Positions 13,211-26,307 are shown, numbered from the stretch's first letter. The stretch: 64,000 nucleotides of DNA from Cercis canadensis (GCA_003255065.1 QAOA01005230.1:342856-406855); one strand, 5' to 3'. Notes: generated from the sequence alone by a model not told the origin. Numbers and translations: made by a program.

Positions 13211-15925
13211 TTACGACCGTCTTTGACGCCGGGATCTGCCTCCAAGTGATACAAGGTAAATGCGGCCATAAACCCATCGTCTACCTAGTCTTGATGCGGA
13301 TTGCTGCAAAATGATCAGACCATGCGTCATTTAAAATGCATAATACCAGATCCTAATTGGTCCTTGAACGGGGGAGAGAACATTTTCTACCAGAGCAACA
13401 TTATCAAAACGCAAACACAAAATTTCGGACTGCTATTTTGGCAAATTTTTTTAGTCAAAAGAATGAGAAGCAAATAGCAGTCTAATTTTCTGACACGTGA
13501 CCTTTTGTGCAATAAATCAGATGCAATACACATTACCTCAACTTTGGTGCGAAATTCTAATAAGCACTCACACACATGGCAATCTGCTCTATGGGGTGAG
13601 TCATTAGCCCTATCCGTTTTCACAAAGGCAAATACCTGGAAAAGAAAGAATCCAACTTAGTGCAGTGAAGTTAAATCTTATAGATGTGCCACCTTAGCTG
13701 GACAAATAGGTTCACAGGTGCAAAAGAAACCAAAGGCTTATGTCACAGTTTATGCATACAATGCAATGACTGACCTCTTCTCCGCAATTTGGACACGCAC
13801 CCTTTAGTGCCACCAAGTCATTCCTCCACAGGCCTTGAAGCACCTTAACTGCGAAAACAGCTAGTTAATAAGATGCAGATACAGAAGTCGTGACTGTGCC
13901 ATGAAAACTACACATTTTCTTAAGTTACATAAAATTTCCCTATTAAGGAATGTGAGAATAATTCTGAAGTTACCTGAAGCTAAAGCAATTGGGTAACCAA
14001 TGATACAACCCAGCGCCATGAAGAAAATGCTATTCACCATGGCCAGAAATCCTAATGCAGATGCTTGGTCGCCATACGATAATGCCGAATTGAAGGCATT
14101 TTGATAAGCCTTGCCCACGGTGAACAATATCGGCCCAATACATGCTGAACTGCCAAATGCAAGGAACAGAGACCATGTGCTTGCTAATGCAAAAACCATA
14201 GACAGATCTTCCTGCCCTACAACCACATCATTCAATATTCAAATGGAGAAAGAAAGAAAAGAAGAGAGTGAGAGAGAGAAGGGAACCTGAATATTATTAG
14301 CAGATAAACGGTTTTATATATCACGAAACATTCATCAATTACATATATCCAATAGGCATACATCATATCACATACAAAAATAAGTTTCTCAGTCACAGCA
14401 ACAAGTGGACGTCTACTTTCACATTTTTCAGTGAATTTTTAAATTCTTCAGGGCATCAAAGAACCAACATAGGAACTCACTGACCATAATTGGTGAATCA
14501 CCATGGATGCGGGATCATAGCCAAACCACATATATACACACAAGTTAATCTCAACTTCTGAAGAAAATTACCTCAGCATCAGCATATGTTGATTGCCTCC
14601 TGATACTGCAACGAGGATATTTGACAACAGACTTTGAACCATACCATCGTAGCTTTAACTGTTTCAATAATTTATTTTAAGTATGTATGGCTTATATAAT
14701 AACTATATTTATGTATTTTAATTAGTGGTAAAGGAGGATACCTCTACTCTATCAAACATGTCATCAACTATCAAAGGATCACCACTGTAATATGCATCCC
14801 GTGCCTATTACAGAAAAACAAATAGTCAGCATGTGAAAATCTTCTTGTTGCCAGATAACTAAATGGAATTCACACCAAATAAATGGGGAAAAATACAAAA
14901 GAACACATAGATGAAGGGAACTACCCCTTCCTATTGTGTGCCCAACTGTATTTCTATTATTTCATAAGTATATCTCAGCAATTCTTTCAGCTCCCCCTTC
15001 CATATGGATGACAGCATGGATATGCCAGATTGCTTCCATATCTAAACTTTAACTCCTGTATTGTGTTAATTTCACATTTTTCTCAGTTCTTTTCTCAAGT
15101 TTGGGTATGCATAAAGGTAGTTTAAGAGAGGTGGAGTTTCTGAAGGACACTACTGTAGGAATGATTAGTCCAACAATATGAACACAGGACATAATTTAAG
15201 ATCAAATCCGGGCACTTTAATCGTACAACTTCTATCCTCATAGATTAAGTGGTATCCTATTTCTGGTTTAAGAGGTTTAAAATAGAAAAACAGTATCGTA
15301 AATTTGAAATTTGCAAGACAATCCTCTTTTCAGCAATACAAAAGACTATAAATTTGGCTATTCGCATACATATATATGTCTGCAGGACTATGCATTCCCA
15401 TTTGGAGAAATATTGACTCAGTTCCTCATAAACATAAAGCATGATATTGACAATAAACCGGGAATTGAAATTTGAATACGTGTAGAATTAAATTTAGTTG
15501 ACTAAAATTGAGTTAATTGATTCGTGCGTAAGACACAGAAAAGGAGTCCAAGAAAGGGAGCTGTAAAATCCCTAAAAAAAGAAAAGGAAATAAAAGAAAT
15601 CATGGGCTAAATTGAATTGCGCAGTGATATAGAGTGGAGAAAGAAAATTAGAAGTTGATATATTGATGAGGGAAGAGAGAGAAGAGTTGAGAATTACTTG
15701 GCGATAAAGAGCTTCTAGGGTCTCTTTGCTGGCGGTGTCAATGGGGCCAACGTAAATGCAGTAGGGTCCCTCGGCACGGTCGTCGCAGGTGGCGGAGACT
15801 CCATTACTCTTGGCGGAGATCCGAACCGAAAAGGAAGCCCAAGAGCGATTGTTTCTCGGGATTTCGAGGATAGTGGATCGGAATCGGATCACGTTGGGAG
15901 CGAAGGAGGTGCTCGTGCCGGCCAT
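13211..15925 (-). CDS. PGRL1-like / PGR5-like A protein, predicted chloroplast membrane protein (7 exons)
   Basis: Exons 15925-15698, 14804-14742, 14658-14572, 14211-13974, 13848-13775, 13635-13537 and 13303-13211; 882 nt, 293 aa. The start chosen is the ATG of MAGTSTSFAPNVIRF; the upstream in-frame TTG is not a plausible start. The first 45 residues are S/R/N-rich and low in acid, like a transit peptide. Next come YIYVGPID-type residues and RDAYYSGDPLIVDDMFDRVE, which match the DPL/DEEYD-like repeat of PGRL1. Two membrane spans lie at about 135-205, and a cysteine-rich tail holds CPNC (224-227) and CHVCEC (249-254). PGRL1 works with PGR5 in cyclic electron flow around photosystem I. This is a paralogue of the Arabidopsis At5g59400 type whose own role is not known to me. 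The basic C terminus (GGRSRRQRRS) is distinctive. Confidence 0.85.
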
Positions 15926-16299
15926 GAACCGCCAAGGAAACAAACTACTTCACTTGAGTTGACGCACACTTAACATGTTAGCCTTGCGTTTCGTTTGGGG
16001 GAAAAGAGTTTGCGAATCGAATCCTTTCTGACCACAAAACATTTCCTTATATAAATAAAATAATATAAAACAAAAACAGTGGATATTCGACGAGAATGTC
16101 ATTGGTTTTGGCGCGTAAATATCTGGTTGGCTATGCCAGATACTTCTATTCACGTCATTGGTCCTCATTTTTGCATTTACACAAAAAATTGATCATTGAG
16201 TGGACCTTCCTTTCCTTTCATTGGAGATTGAAGTTGGGGACAAAACCCCAACCTCAACCCCAACAAGTACATCCACAAAGATTTTGTCTGTCTGCTAAT
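15926..16299. other. Upstream region of the PGRL-like gene
   Basis: Presumed 5' UTR and promoter reading leftward. No named element was recognised. Confidence 0.4.
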
Positions 16300-16363
16300 T
16301 GCGTTTGCCAACCCGGGTCTATTGCTTGGAAGGCAATTATCCTAACCGTTGGACTACAAACGC
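16300..16363 (-). pseudogene. tRNA-Gly(UCC) pseudogene with a shortened T arm
   Basis: On the minus strand this is a near-perfect plant tRNA-Gly(UCC). The acceptor arms (GCGTTTG/CAAACGC) pair over 7 bp. D arm and anticodon arm are intact (stem ATTGC/GCAAT, anticodon TCC at 16330-16328). The T arm runs CCGGGTT then GGCAAACGC, so about 8 nt that should form the T loop and the 3' half of the T stem are missing. Length is about 64 nt instead of about 72. Box A is intact but box B is destroyed, so transcription and folding should both fail. Confidence 0.85.
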
Positions 16364-16661
16364 TAGCTTGTTGGAATTTTCATCTTTACTTTACTAAAAA
16401 TATCATCCAAACTCTGTGTGTGTATGAGTGAGCCAGAGAGAGACAGACAAAATTATAATTCAATTTCTTTTCAACAATAAACGAATGCTGGACATTCCGT
16501 ACGACTACAACACTTCCTTACTTGTGCGTGCCCCTTTCCTCAATCTAATACCATTTCTCCTTACAAAAGCATGCTCATCATCCTTCCTTTTTCACAAAGA
16601 AACTGTTCCATTTATGTTCATCCACTGTCCCCGATAAACTAGACTTCCAAGTTAACTCTTG

Positions 16662-17096
16662 TGCAAAACTCCCCCTCTCGACTCCAGTCTCAATTTATCT
16701 ACCCTTTCAAGGACTTGCTTAATTGTAATGTCAAATGCATCTTCTGCAGTCTCCAATCTAAATCTGGGATCTGCATATATGATTTTTGGAATCAACTTTA
16801 TAATCTCAGCTCTCATAGCTACCACCTTTTTGTTTGGAATTTGATTTAGTATCCTTTCTGATACGAGCACAGTATGCTGTGTAGTCTTTAGGTAAATGCC
16901 ATAAATATTGAACATAAGCCGAAGCTGGATGAAAGAAAAGAGGGATACCTGGAGGCTGTAAGCAGAAAACAGAGGTCTGAAACATTTTCATCACATAAGG
17001 TGGCTTATGGCACTTACTATCTTCACGAACTTGAGATTCCAGAATCTTGCATTTCTTCTTTCCAGTCCGACACTGGACGACCAGGGCGTGGGACAC
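16662..17096 (-). pseudogene. GT47A xyloglucan galactosyltransferase (MUR3/KATAMARI1-like) C-terminal fragment
   Basis: Reading leftward from 17096, one frame gives [20 protein letters not shown] followed by [21 protein letters not shown] second frame then gives [20 protein letters not shown] and YADPRFRLETAEDAFDI, ending near 16662. These are the last segments of MUR3-type exostosin-family Golgi glycosyltransferases. The usual DSYTRRSAFDSMLAG stretch between the first two blocks is absent, a dozen or so residues are lost before ILNQIP, and the frame changes near 16855. No N-terminal part (signal anchor, stem, first half of the domain) was found nearby. It is a decayed partial copy, unlikely to be functional. 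Confidence 0.82.
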
Positions 17097-18622
17097 CTGC
17101 AAAACAGAAGAAAAAACGCCTCATTCTGCTCTGCCAAAAAACTAGTTGATCATCTCTTGAGGGATGAAAGCAGGTAAATCATCGTTGTTCCAAGGGCTTT
17201 TTTCAATGGTTTCCCCAACCATCAGAATTTCCACCTCTTCTTCTCAAGTCCCAACTAATTCTTCCAGCTCCCACAAAATGGTCTCTACCCCACATCCGTC
17301 AAAATGTGTGTGCAGAGAGAGGAAAGGATTGTTGTAGTTTTACCTAAGAGGAGAAAAACAGGGAATGAGGATATTGTTCTTGTTTGTTAATGAAGATCTG
17401 AAAAACCAAAGTAAGTATTGCTTGTAGAGTTGAATGAAGCAGAGAAAGGTAGAGGAAAAGAATTAGTTCATGATGTTTTAGTCATTGAAATCTTTATTTT
17501 TGGAAACTTGTAAATTTGTTTGCCGCTGTTGGATAAAAACAAGTGATTAATCATAGTATGTAACTGATTGTTTATAATTTTCTTATTTTTTATGCGATAT
17601 TAAATTTGTCTGTCTTTGATTGACAAGAAGATTTTTTATAATATGTTATATTTTTAATGCTATTATTATAACAACCAATTTATGCCAAAGAACCTTAAAA
17701 ACAGAATATTACACGCCTGGAAGCCTCAACTTAATGAAGGGTAAAAAGGTTAAACATCTTTCACATGCCATAGTTTATTGTGAATAAGAGTATGAGTGAA
17801 TAACTATTATATTGATTGACGATAGCCAAAACTAATTAGCATAAGATACCACAATACTATTCTCCTAAAAACCATAATTTAACCAACATAATTAACTTGG
17901 TGATTATGTTAGAAAGTAGTACCTCACTCTTTTGTAAATAAATAAATAAAAAAAGCTTTTTACTGTGGTGAAATAGATATCCCACTTAAAAATAGTTTAT
18001 CTGTTCTCACCAACTGTGATATTTATCGATAATTAATTAATTTGAAAATATCGTGCATGAGTGATTCTGATTTTTTAACTATAGTATAAACACCCTTGCA
18101 ATGAAACTAACAAAAAGCTTAGCACAGCTGGAAATGTCCTGTATTAGCTGAATCACAATCTCTGTAGAAGACTAGAAGTTGCTTTTGGCAAAAGGAAAAG
18201 AAAAAATTCATTAATCTCACATTTCCATTAAAAGAGAAAAGAAAAGAATATTTTTACTCACGAAAGAGAAAAGAAAAAAAAAAAACGCGAATGAAACCAG
18301 TTGAGAAACGTTACCAACCCAACCAAACAATTGCGTCATAGTTGGTAAACAAAAGGAATTCCCCTCCAAATCAACAAAATCTGCAACAAAAGAACAAGAT
18401 ACCTACGTTCTTTCATCTATGTACATGTCTTTTTTTTTCTAGATTTGTTAGGAATCAAACGGTGCTCCCTTTGCTTGAATTCATAATTGATTGATATCTT
18501 AAAATTTTCAATCCCGGTGTCGGAGGGATTTCACGGTAGTCACATTGATCAAATCAAATCATTTTGGGAATCATGCGTTGAAATCTCTGGTGGGGTTTCC
18601 CTAGTCTTCAATCAAACGGAGC
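17097..18622. other. Intergenic; promoter and leader of the rhomboid gene at right
   Basis: AT-rich, no gene recognised. About 17160-17330 contains a less AT-rich piece whose minus-strand translation looks coding-like (for example VEILMVGETIEKSPWNNDDL) but has stops; I could not assign it. The last 200 bp before 18623 should be the 5' UTR of the rhomboid gene. Confidence 0.4.
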
Positions 18623-19292
18623 ATGCGGGGAAGGAACCCATCTTCGGGGAACGTTGAAGTTAAAGTTCATCCAAGGCGTGGAGACAACATGGTCCATCCA
18701 GGGGCTGCTCCGCCGACTCCACCACCGGGGGAGAGGACGGCTTCGCCAATGCCGGTAAATCCCGCCATGCGCGAGTTCAGGCCGTTTAAGCGGTGGTTCC
18801 CATGGTTGGTGCCCTTTTTTGTGGTGGCAAACGCCGCCCTTTTCATCATCACCATGTACGTAAACAATTGTCCCAAGCAGTCCAACGGTGCTTCTTGCGT
18901 TGGTAGCTTCTTGGGCAGATTCTCTTTTCAGCCCCTTAAAGAGAATCCCCTCTTTGGTCCTTCTTCATCAACGTGAGTTCTGCTTCCCAGTTCTCCCTTT
19001 GATTGCGCTTTATATTTTCTCTGAAGCAAATAAGTTGCTATCCAGTTAGGGCTATTATCATGTGCCAATTAGATTATCTGGTTTTCTTCAACTTCGGGTA
19101 ATTGATATGATTTCAAGTTTTCATGCGTAATATCTGCTAAGACTGTCACGAATTAGCTCAAAAGCGCTGATTTTGGTTCCACCATGACAGTGATTGTGGT
19201 AGCATATGTATAATGTATATATACTAAGTCATATCTGCTTCGTTTTAGTATAGATGTTACATTTTCTTTTCAATTTATACCAGCTCGTACGT

Positions 19293-19357
<65 letters not shown>

Positions 19358-20999
19358 GGTTACAAAGCTGGGAATGAAAAGGGGAGTAAATGGCAGGATT
19401 GAACCGTTGACTTGAAACACCTTGGTCCTAGGGACCAAGGAAGGTGCCATTAGATCCACTGGCATTGACTGGTACCTCTTACATATAGTCCAAGTTACAC
19501 AATAGCTTATGGATAGTAACAATTCCTATAATTCAAATGCCCGCTATTTTCTCACAACCTTCTTTTTCGAAAGTGATTTTGTGAAAATACAGCATCAATA
19601 CCAGTTTTTGTGCTTTTAATTCTCATATACATTGTGAATATGAGTATGCAGGTTGAGGTTTTATTTGTGGGAGCTCTTTGATGTCTTACTGACATCTATT
19701 TGTTGTTCAGATTAGACAAGATGGGTGCTCTAGAAGTGGATAAAGTGGTTCATAGGCATCAAGCTTGGCGGCTAATTTCTTGTATATGGTTGCATGCTGG
19801 TGTTATCCATGTACTTGCCAACATGTTAAGTCTTGTTTTTATTGGAATTCGGCTTGAACAAGAATTTGGGTTTGGTATGCTTCTGGTACTAAGCTCTGAG
19901 TTTGTTTCTTGCATGTGTGAACTGTGTATATGGCATCTATCAGATGTTAAATTTATATCTGTGATAATTGACATGAACAATAATGTTGAAAGACTCGAAC
20001 TTGCAAAATATAAAAGTAGGTCAGTATCTTCCAGAGAGAGGTGAACTGTTTGAATTCCAATTTTGAGTGTTGACGAATGAAATACCAACAGGGTGGAAAG
20101 ATAAGGGTGTTTGACAAGAATGAGATAGAAAAGTAGCCAATGAACCTAGAGCAGGATTTGGCAAAATATTTCTGAAATACACATTTTCACACATTTAAAA
20201 TTTTTGCCATGACTTAGGCAGAAGCATTATGCAGTTATATTTTCTTTTATGAAACCTTGGAATATGGTAATAGATCATGTTGATAAATAAGAAACTTTCC
20301 AATATATCGTCACACTTTTTCATGAAGAAAATTTCCTCAAGGGGTGATTGTTATGTAAATGTTGTGAAAAAAACTTGAAACAGATTTGTAGAACTAGAGT
20401 GACTCAATAAAGAGCAGGTTTACTTCACAGTTTCAGATTGTAATTCCTACCTTCTGGGTCATTTTGCAGTTCGAATTGGATTGCTGTATGTGATATCTGG
20501 TTTTGGAGGAAGTTTGTTGTCCGCTCTATTCATACAATCAGGTATCTCTGTTGGTGCCTCTGGTGCACTTTTTGGCTTACTAGGAGGCATGCTATCGGAG
20601 CTCTTAACTAATTGGACAATTTACGCTAATAAGGTGAGGTTTTATTTAATGGGCCTTTATAATAAATAATCCACTCTTTCTCTATGTGCCATGGCCATCT
20701 TATAGTTTGTTTTATTTTCTTTTGGTTGTTGCAGTCTGCTGCGTTGTTGACTCTTATTGTCATTATTGTAATCAACTTAGCTGTGGGAATTCTTCCACAT
20801 GTGGACAATTTTGCTCATATTGGAGGGTTTCTCTCTGGTTTTCTTCTTGGATTTGTGTTTTTGATTCGCCCCCATTTTGGATGGGTTAGCCAAAGGCATT
20901 CTCGTCCTGGGTATGCTGCACCTGTGAAATCTAAGCACAAACCTTATCAGTACGTCCTTTGGGTCATGTCTTTAATACTACTGATTGCTGGGTAAGTCA

Positions 21000-21043
<44 letters not shown>

Positions 21044-22062
21044 NTTTTTTTTTTTTTTTTTCTTTTCTTTTCTTTCTGATTGTACTGATATATGTGGTGG
21101 GTACATATTAATGATTAAGACTTGATACTTATTTTCCAAACTCTGCTCTGTATGAGATGAAAGACACCTTTGGAGCTTGCACTTTAGGAAATTAATTTTC
21201 TTCTGTGGTTCCCTGATATCCTTTTTCATTACTGGAGATTGCTTTATGTTTCTCTGTACATCACAATAATTATCTTATATGATAAGGGTTGTGAAGCGTT
21301 AATTATCTTACAGGATTCCGAACATTTTACCTTCATGATTGTCATCTCTGTTTTGTGCCCTGCATCATTTTATCCGGATTCCCAATTCTGAAAGTTGGAT
21401 AATTTTGACAGAATGATAACTGGGCTGGTTCTGCTTCTTCGAGGGGTGAATTTGAATGAGCACTGCTCATGGTGTCATTATTTAAGTTGTATCCCTACCT
21501 CAAAATGGAGCTGCAAATCACAAAACGTTTATTGTGAGGTGAGTGATGCTGCTATATCTTTAATGTTTACTTTCCATTGGTGCAGCTCCCTGGAGCTGTT
21601 GCTCTTCGTTATCTATTGAAGTTGTAAAGTTAATATGGTAGATCAAATGAATTATGTGTCTGATTACAAACAAAATAAATTCCTATATATTCTTGTCTCC
21701 TCCCTTCTCCTTGGTTTGACAGTCAAATAATATGATTAACTCGGGAATTGAAAACATAGTTTGCATGCATGTTCTCAATCATACCTGTCATTTTGTGCTC
21801 TGAATGATATGTTTTAGTTAGCAAATCAATACATGATTTAATGCATGATAGTGTCAGACATACGAGGGGATTGATTTACAATTTTAACTCGTATCTAAAT
21901 TATTTTTGTTACTAACATCCAACCTCTGCAATGCTGTAGTCAACCCAAATTGGAAACCGACTGAACATGACATGTTTGAGCAATGGGAGAAGTAACATTT
22001 ATTCACTGTCAAGTACTAGCTCTTCTGAGGTTCAACAGCTATGTTCTCAGCTTTGCAGTTGA
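18623..22062 (+). CDS. Rhomboid-like intramembrane serine protease, RBL1/RBL2-like (6 exons)
   Basis: Exons 18623-18972, 19711-19874, 20470-20633, 20735-20991, 21412-21538 and 21940-22062; 1185 nt, 394 aa. A cytosolic proline-rich N terminus (PPTPPPGER) leads to the first span ([15 protein letters not shown]). Then come [20 protein letters not shown], the [15 protein letters not shown] region, the catalytic serine in [12 protein letters not shown] (S202) and the catalytic histidine in [11 protein letters not shown] (H254). The plant-specific cysteine-rich tail [20 protein letters not shown] continues into exon 6. Both catalytic residues are present, so an active protease is expected, probably in the Golgi/secretory pathway like Arabidopsis RBL2. 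RBL1 is the better syntenic match from memory. Intron 1 holds a SINE and intron 4 a long T tract containing an N. Confidence 0.93.
19295..19476 (-). mobile_element. tRNA-like SINE with a long poly(A), in rhomboid intron 1
   Basis: A run of about 62 T (19295-19356) precedes about 120 bp. Read on the minus strand, that stretch carries a perfect-looking pol III box B (GGTTCAATCC, 19405-19396) and a box-A-like GGATCTAATGG (about 19457-19447), at tRNA-like spacing, and ends in poly(A). No flanking target duplication was clear, so the 5' limit is approximate. The insertion is antisense to the host gene. Confidence 0.62.
21002..21060 (+). repeat. Long T tract with an ambiguous base, in rhomboid intron 4
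   Basis: A T run of nearly 60 directly after the donor of intron 4, interrupted only by an N at 21044 and followed by TTTTC repeats. The N suggests uncertain homopolymer length. It could be the tail of a further retroposon, but no body was recognised. Confidence 0.8.
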
Positions 22063-24904
22063 TAGACACACATACAGAAGACTACACAAAAATTTATTGA
22101 TGTGATGCCATTCAACAACTTTTGTATATGATTCGTTATTGTTTATGCACAGAAATGTCTTTCTTTTGGATTAGAAATGGTTGTTGTTATCATCTTCATT
22201 GTTGTTAGTATATTCTTGTCATTGATAGTGCCACCTCGTAGTTATGAATTATGTGCTATTATTCCTTTATAGCAGGAGAAGGGGAAGAGTCGCAATTGTA
22301 TATGGTTAAAGATAGATTCTTAGTTGAGGATCTTGCTGTGGGTCATTTCTTTTGATGAAATTATGTAACCTCAACAAAGTAAGAAAAATTAAGTCATTTA
22401 GCAAACGGGGGCAGAGATAGAGAGGAAGTTTTTTCTGTTCTTAACTTTCTGGTATTCTTACGACTATTTAGAGGAGGACGAAGATCTGGATTGCAGTCCA
22501 TTTAGGTAAAGCTGCCTTCCCTTAGCATCATCGACAACCATATATTTTCAAAAGCTGCAATAGTAATTATGCCGACTTAGGGTAAAATATAAGCAATTTG
22601 GTTTTTTTATTTTAAAGGAGTGCAGTACGTCGGAAAGAGAATGAGAATTATATAGTGGAATAGAACTTTTAACATCACACACTCCGATTCTATGACCCTT
22701 AGATCTACAAGTTATTCATAGCAATATGGTCATACTATTCAGCGTACAAGTGTGTCTGATATCAAAATTCTTCTAATATAAGTCTTCTTATTTCCTTGAA
22801 AGCAAAATTACTTACCACGTATGATCATTGAGCCGCAGTTGGTTCTTTCAGTAAAGTGCCTCGCTTCCGTTGATGGTCCATTACTACAGAATGGGAACGT
22901 TAAAGTAGTTTTGGTAGCGAAAGCTTAAGGAGATGATCGCGTGCTTTTATTTGAATATATATTCAAGCAAAAATATAATGGTGGCCTTAGTAGACCTACC
23001 ATAACCAAGCATCTTCATACTCCTCATTCACCAAAATGAGAAATGTGTAGGCATTTCAAGCTCACTTTTTTCATTTTTTATTTTTATTTTGGGTTTCAAG
23101 TTTTATAGCTCCAACTGAATAGAAAGATTTCTTTGCCTTTTTGTTGGCTACCGGTAAAATAGTTGCGTGGGCTATTCGGTGGTGCCAGAATGGCCCTCAA
23201 ATCAGAGAGGTTTGATAGAATATTATATACATAAAAGAAGCACACATTTCTGTACTCTGTACAAGAAGAAAAACAGGGGAAAGCGGGAGAAACCAATATG
23301 AGACTTGTTTCAACAATCCATGTCTACACGCAGTACATTCTTGGTCATCAGGGTTTTAATTCAATGCCATACTTTGGAGGGACAAAATCCTCGTACGGCA
23401 TCTGCTCTTTCGCATGAATTGTTGCCAATTGCAAAACTCACTGTCCTGTCTTGTGACTTGTGAAGGTCTCTACTTTAAAATTAATAATTAAACAAGGAAA
23501 CCATTTTGGTTAATGGTAGTCTGATGTATTACCTGATTTTCTACAGTTGGGACATCCCACCAATTGAATATGAAGTGGATGGTTAATTGCTCCACCCATT
23601 CACTTTACTTTGGTACCAATTGTGGTGGTTGACATTTTGACAAATTACTTCCTCAAACTAATGTTTTGCCCTCATCACCTCAAATATTTCCCCTCTGACT
23701 CAACTTTGCTTCTGTCGCCCCACTCGGTCGTTCACCAGAGGTAGTTAATTCGGTTGTTGCGGTTGTTGGTGCATCTTATGGTTGCATTAGGAATAATACG
23801 CGGCAATTGATACTTGATATGACTGAGTTTGGGAATAATACAAAGAAGGAAAGAGCTTGCCTAGTTAACTTAGGCCAAAAAGGGAGATAAAATAAAGGCA
23901 AAGACGATGTGATGGTGATGGGATAGCATTGGAAGAAGAAGGCTTTTGTGATATATGTATATGATGCCAATTTGCTTGCTTGAGAAAACTCAGCTTCCTA
24001 TCAAGATAGCGTAAAGTTGTGTCTGTTAACTTTTGGGCATGCAGAATCCCACTGATATAGGATCTATTGTGTACCAAAATGGTCCAAGTCCAAAATCTAA
24101 AGCAGAGAGCAAGGTTTTTTCATCTTTGATGATTGCATGCATGCCCACTTCACTACATAGTACATATACACCAAGGGAGCCTTTTATGGTTAATTTTTCA
24201 AATGACAAACTTGACCATGTTGACATTAGCACCAAAATTTACTGACACTCAACTATGTCCCCTCCTCCTCCTTTAATTAAAAAGGAAAAAATGAACTAAT
24301 TCAGTATTGATATTCATTTATTATAATCATTAAGTTGTTATGATTGCTGAATTGTAATTGTTATAGCAAGTTAGCAACACCTTCCTTGCCTTCCTTTAAT
24401 CATTAGCTGATCTCTTTTAGTTATTCAACACATACGCCTTATGTTGGGAATTCAGACATGAATTAACAGCATCCAAATCTCATTCCATTTAACACATTGC
24501 TTATGTTCCTAATACTCACTTATTAATTTAATATAAAGATTAATAATCAATTCCAAAGAGGAAGAGGAAGATAGTATATGAAATGAAAGCATGGTTTTCT
24601 TTTTCGTTTAGCCAGTAACGAGTTGTCCATTAAGCTGACAAGTTTGTCCCCTGGAACTGTAGTGAAACTGGATTGAACCTCTATCTAGTGTCTCCCGCAG
24701 TCCCTATCCATTCATTCTCAAGTGCATAATTTGGTCTTGTATTGGTACTGCAAGTTGCAACCCTTATCTCTTTATTTCAAAACTACACTGATCTGTTTTA
24801 TACGCTCAACAGACAAGAGTTGGAGAATTCAATCAACCAGATACTCAAATACTGGTTGAGAAATTATCCCCTTTTCTCTGTTTCTTTAATGAAGAGATGT
24901 TACA

Positions 24905-24907
<3 letters not shown>

Positions 24908-24942
<35 letters not shown>
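24908..24942. repeat. (AT)n microsatellite
   Basis: About 16-17 uninterrupted AT dinucleotides. A length-variable marker type; no function is implied. Confidence 0.95.
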
Positions 24943-24945
<3 letters not shown>

Positions 24946-26283
24946 GACCACACAGACCTCAAAATATGATAAATAAGATGCATTCAGTGGGGGCACACAG
25001 CATAACCACATTGATATTGTCCACATCACATTGCTAGCCAAGGCCACATGCCCAGTGTCTCTAGCTGAGTCTATCTTTCATCTCATTCTCATCTCACCAC
25101 ATGCGGTCTTTGTAAGCCAAAGTCTGTTATCTCTGCCTCTCTAATTGTGACAAAGGCATGTGATATGGTACATTCAGATTTCAGAACCGCATTCACACCA
25201 TTGCAAGGATACTGATGCGTGAGTTGAGAGTTATGACTACCTTCATTCAACGTATTTAAAAAGGTTAAGTTGAGTTAAAAGAATATGCAACCAAATCCAC
25301 TAGGCAAACAAGGCCAGTGTTAAGCAATAACATGTTTACTTTAATTGATTTCAAAGTCCAAACCCATTTGCAAAGTGCCTGTAGTCCTTAAAATGACCCA
25401 TGATTTAATTAAAGTATGGCCAACAATCAAGGCTAGATAAGTGGCACCAAATGCATGCCCCGGATTACCATTTTCTCTAGTCTTTATTAGTCTTTGCTAT
25501 GCCATGTGATAGTGATACCATCTCTAATCTAAACTTTAATTAAAAAGTATTCAAAGTCGTCTAACAAAGAATTGGAAAAATTAGAGAAAGCAAAAGAGAG
25601 AGAGAGGTACGTATCATCCTTACCTAATAAACCGCCATATTAGTTAAGAACTTGGGCTTTTCTTCAACCTTATTGGTCCCTTATTTTCTTTATAAAAAGA
25701 AATGAATTGCCATGATTCAACTCTTTTTCCATTCAAACATCTCATTAATGCGGTTCCACATTAATTCAACTAATTTTGTTTTTCTTATACTGGTCAATGG
25801 TTTGTTTAAGTTGTTGATTCCATGTGCTGGTATCTATGTGTTTGTTTGTACTATGTACTCCTGGTGTTTATCACGTTAGGAAGTTGTCTAAAGAAAACCA
25901 GAAGTGAAGTAGAAACAAAAAGAAAGGGATCTCAAACTTGAAGCATATTTTACGAAATGCTTTAGCTTGATAACGTCCAATTAGTGTCATTCCAAGAGAC
26001 ATCAAAACACTTTCCGTCGTACATAGTTTTAATACGGAATCATAATTTTATTTAATTAATGAAGATGAACATTAAATAATAAATAAAATGGAAATTATTC
26101 AGAAAGATAATACGAACAGAAGGAATGGAATAAGGAGAAAATTTTGAAGTTGTTTGGTCAACGATATGATTTGTTTGGTTCATATGGACAATTATGAGCA
26201 ATTGCATGTATGTTTTTCTCTGTTTTGGATCCACGCTAATCTCTGCAATTAATTCCTCGGCCAATCAGAGGGGAGGGGCCATA

Positions 26284-26307
26284 TCATTATCATTATCATT
26301 ATCATTA
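26284..26307. repeat. (TCATTA)n microsatellite
   Basis: Four tandem copies of a TCATTA hexamer. Confidence 0.9.

Noticed and set aside
18667-18885. 72-aa antisense ORF over rhomboid exon 1
   Set aside because: Shadow of a GC-rich coding exon, with no homology.
19229-19522. 97-aa lysine-rich ORF
   Set aside because: Produced by the poly(T) tract of the SINE read on the minus strand.
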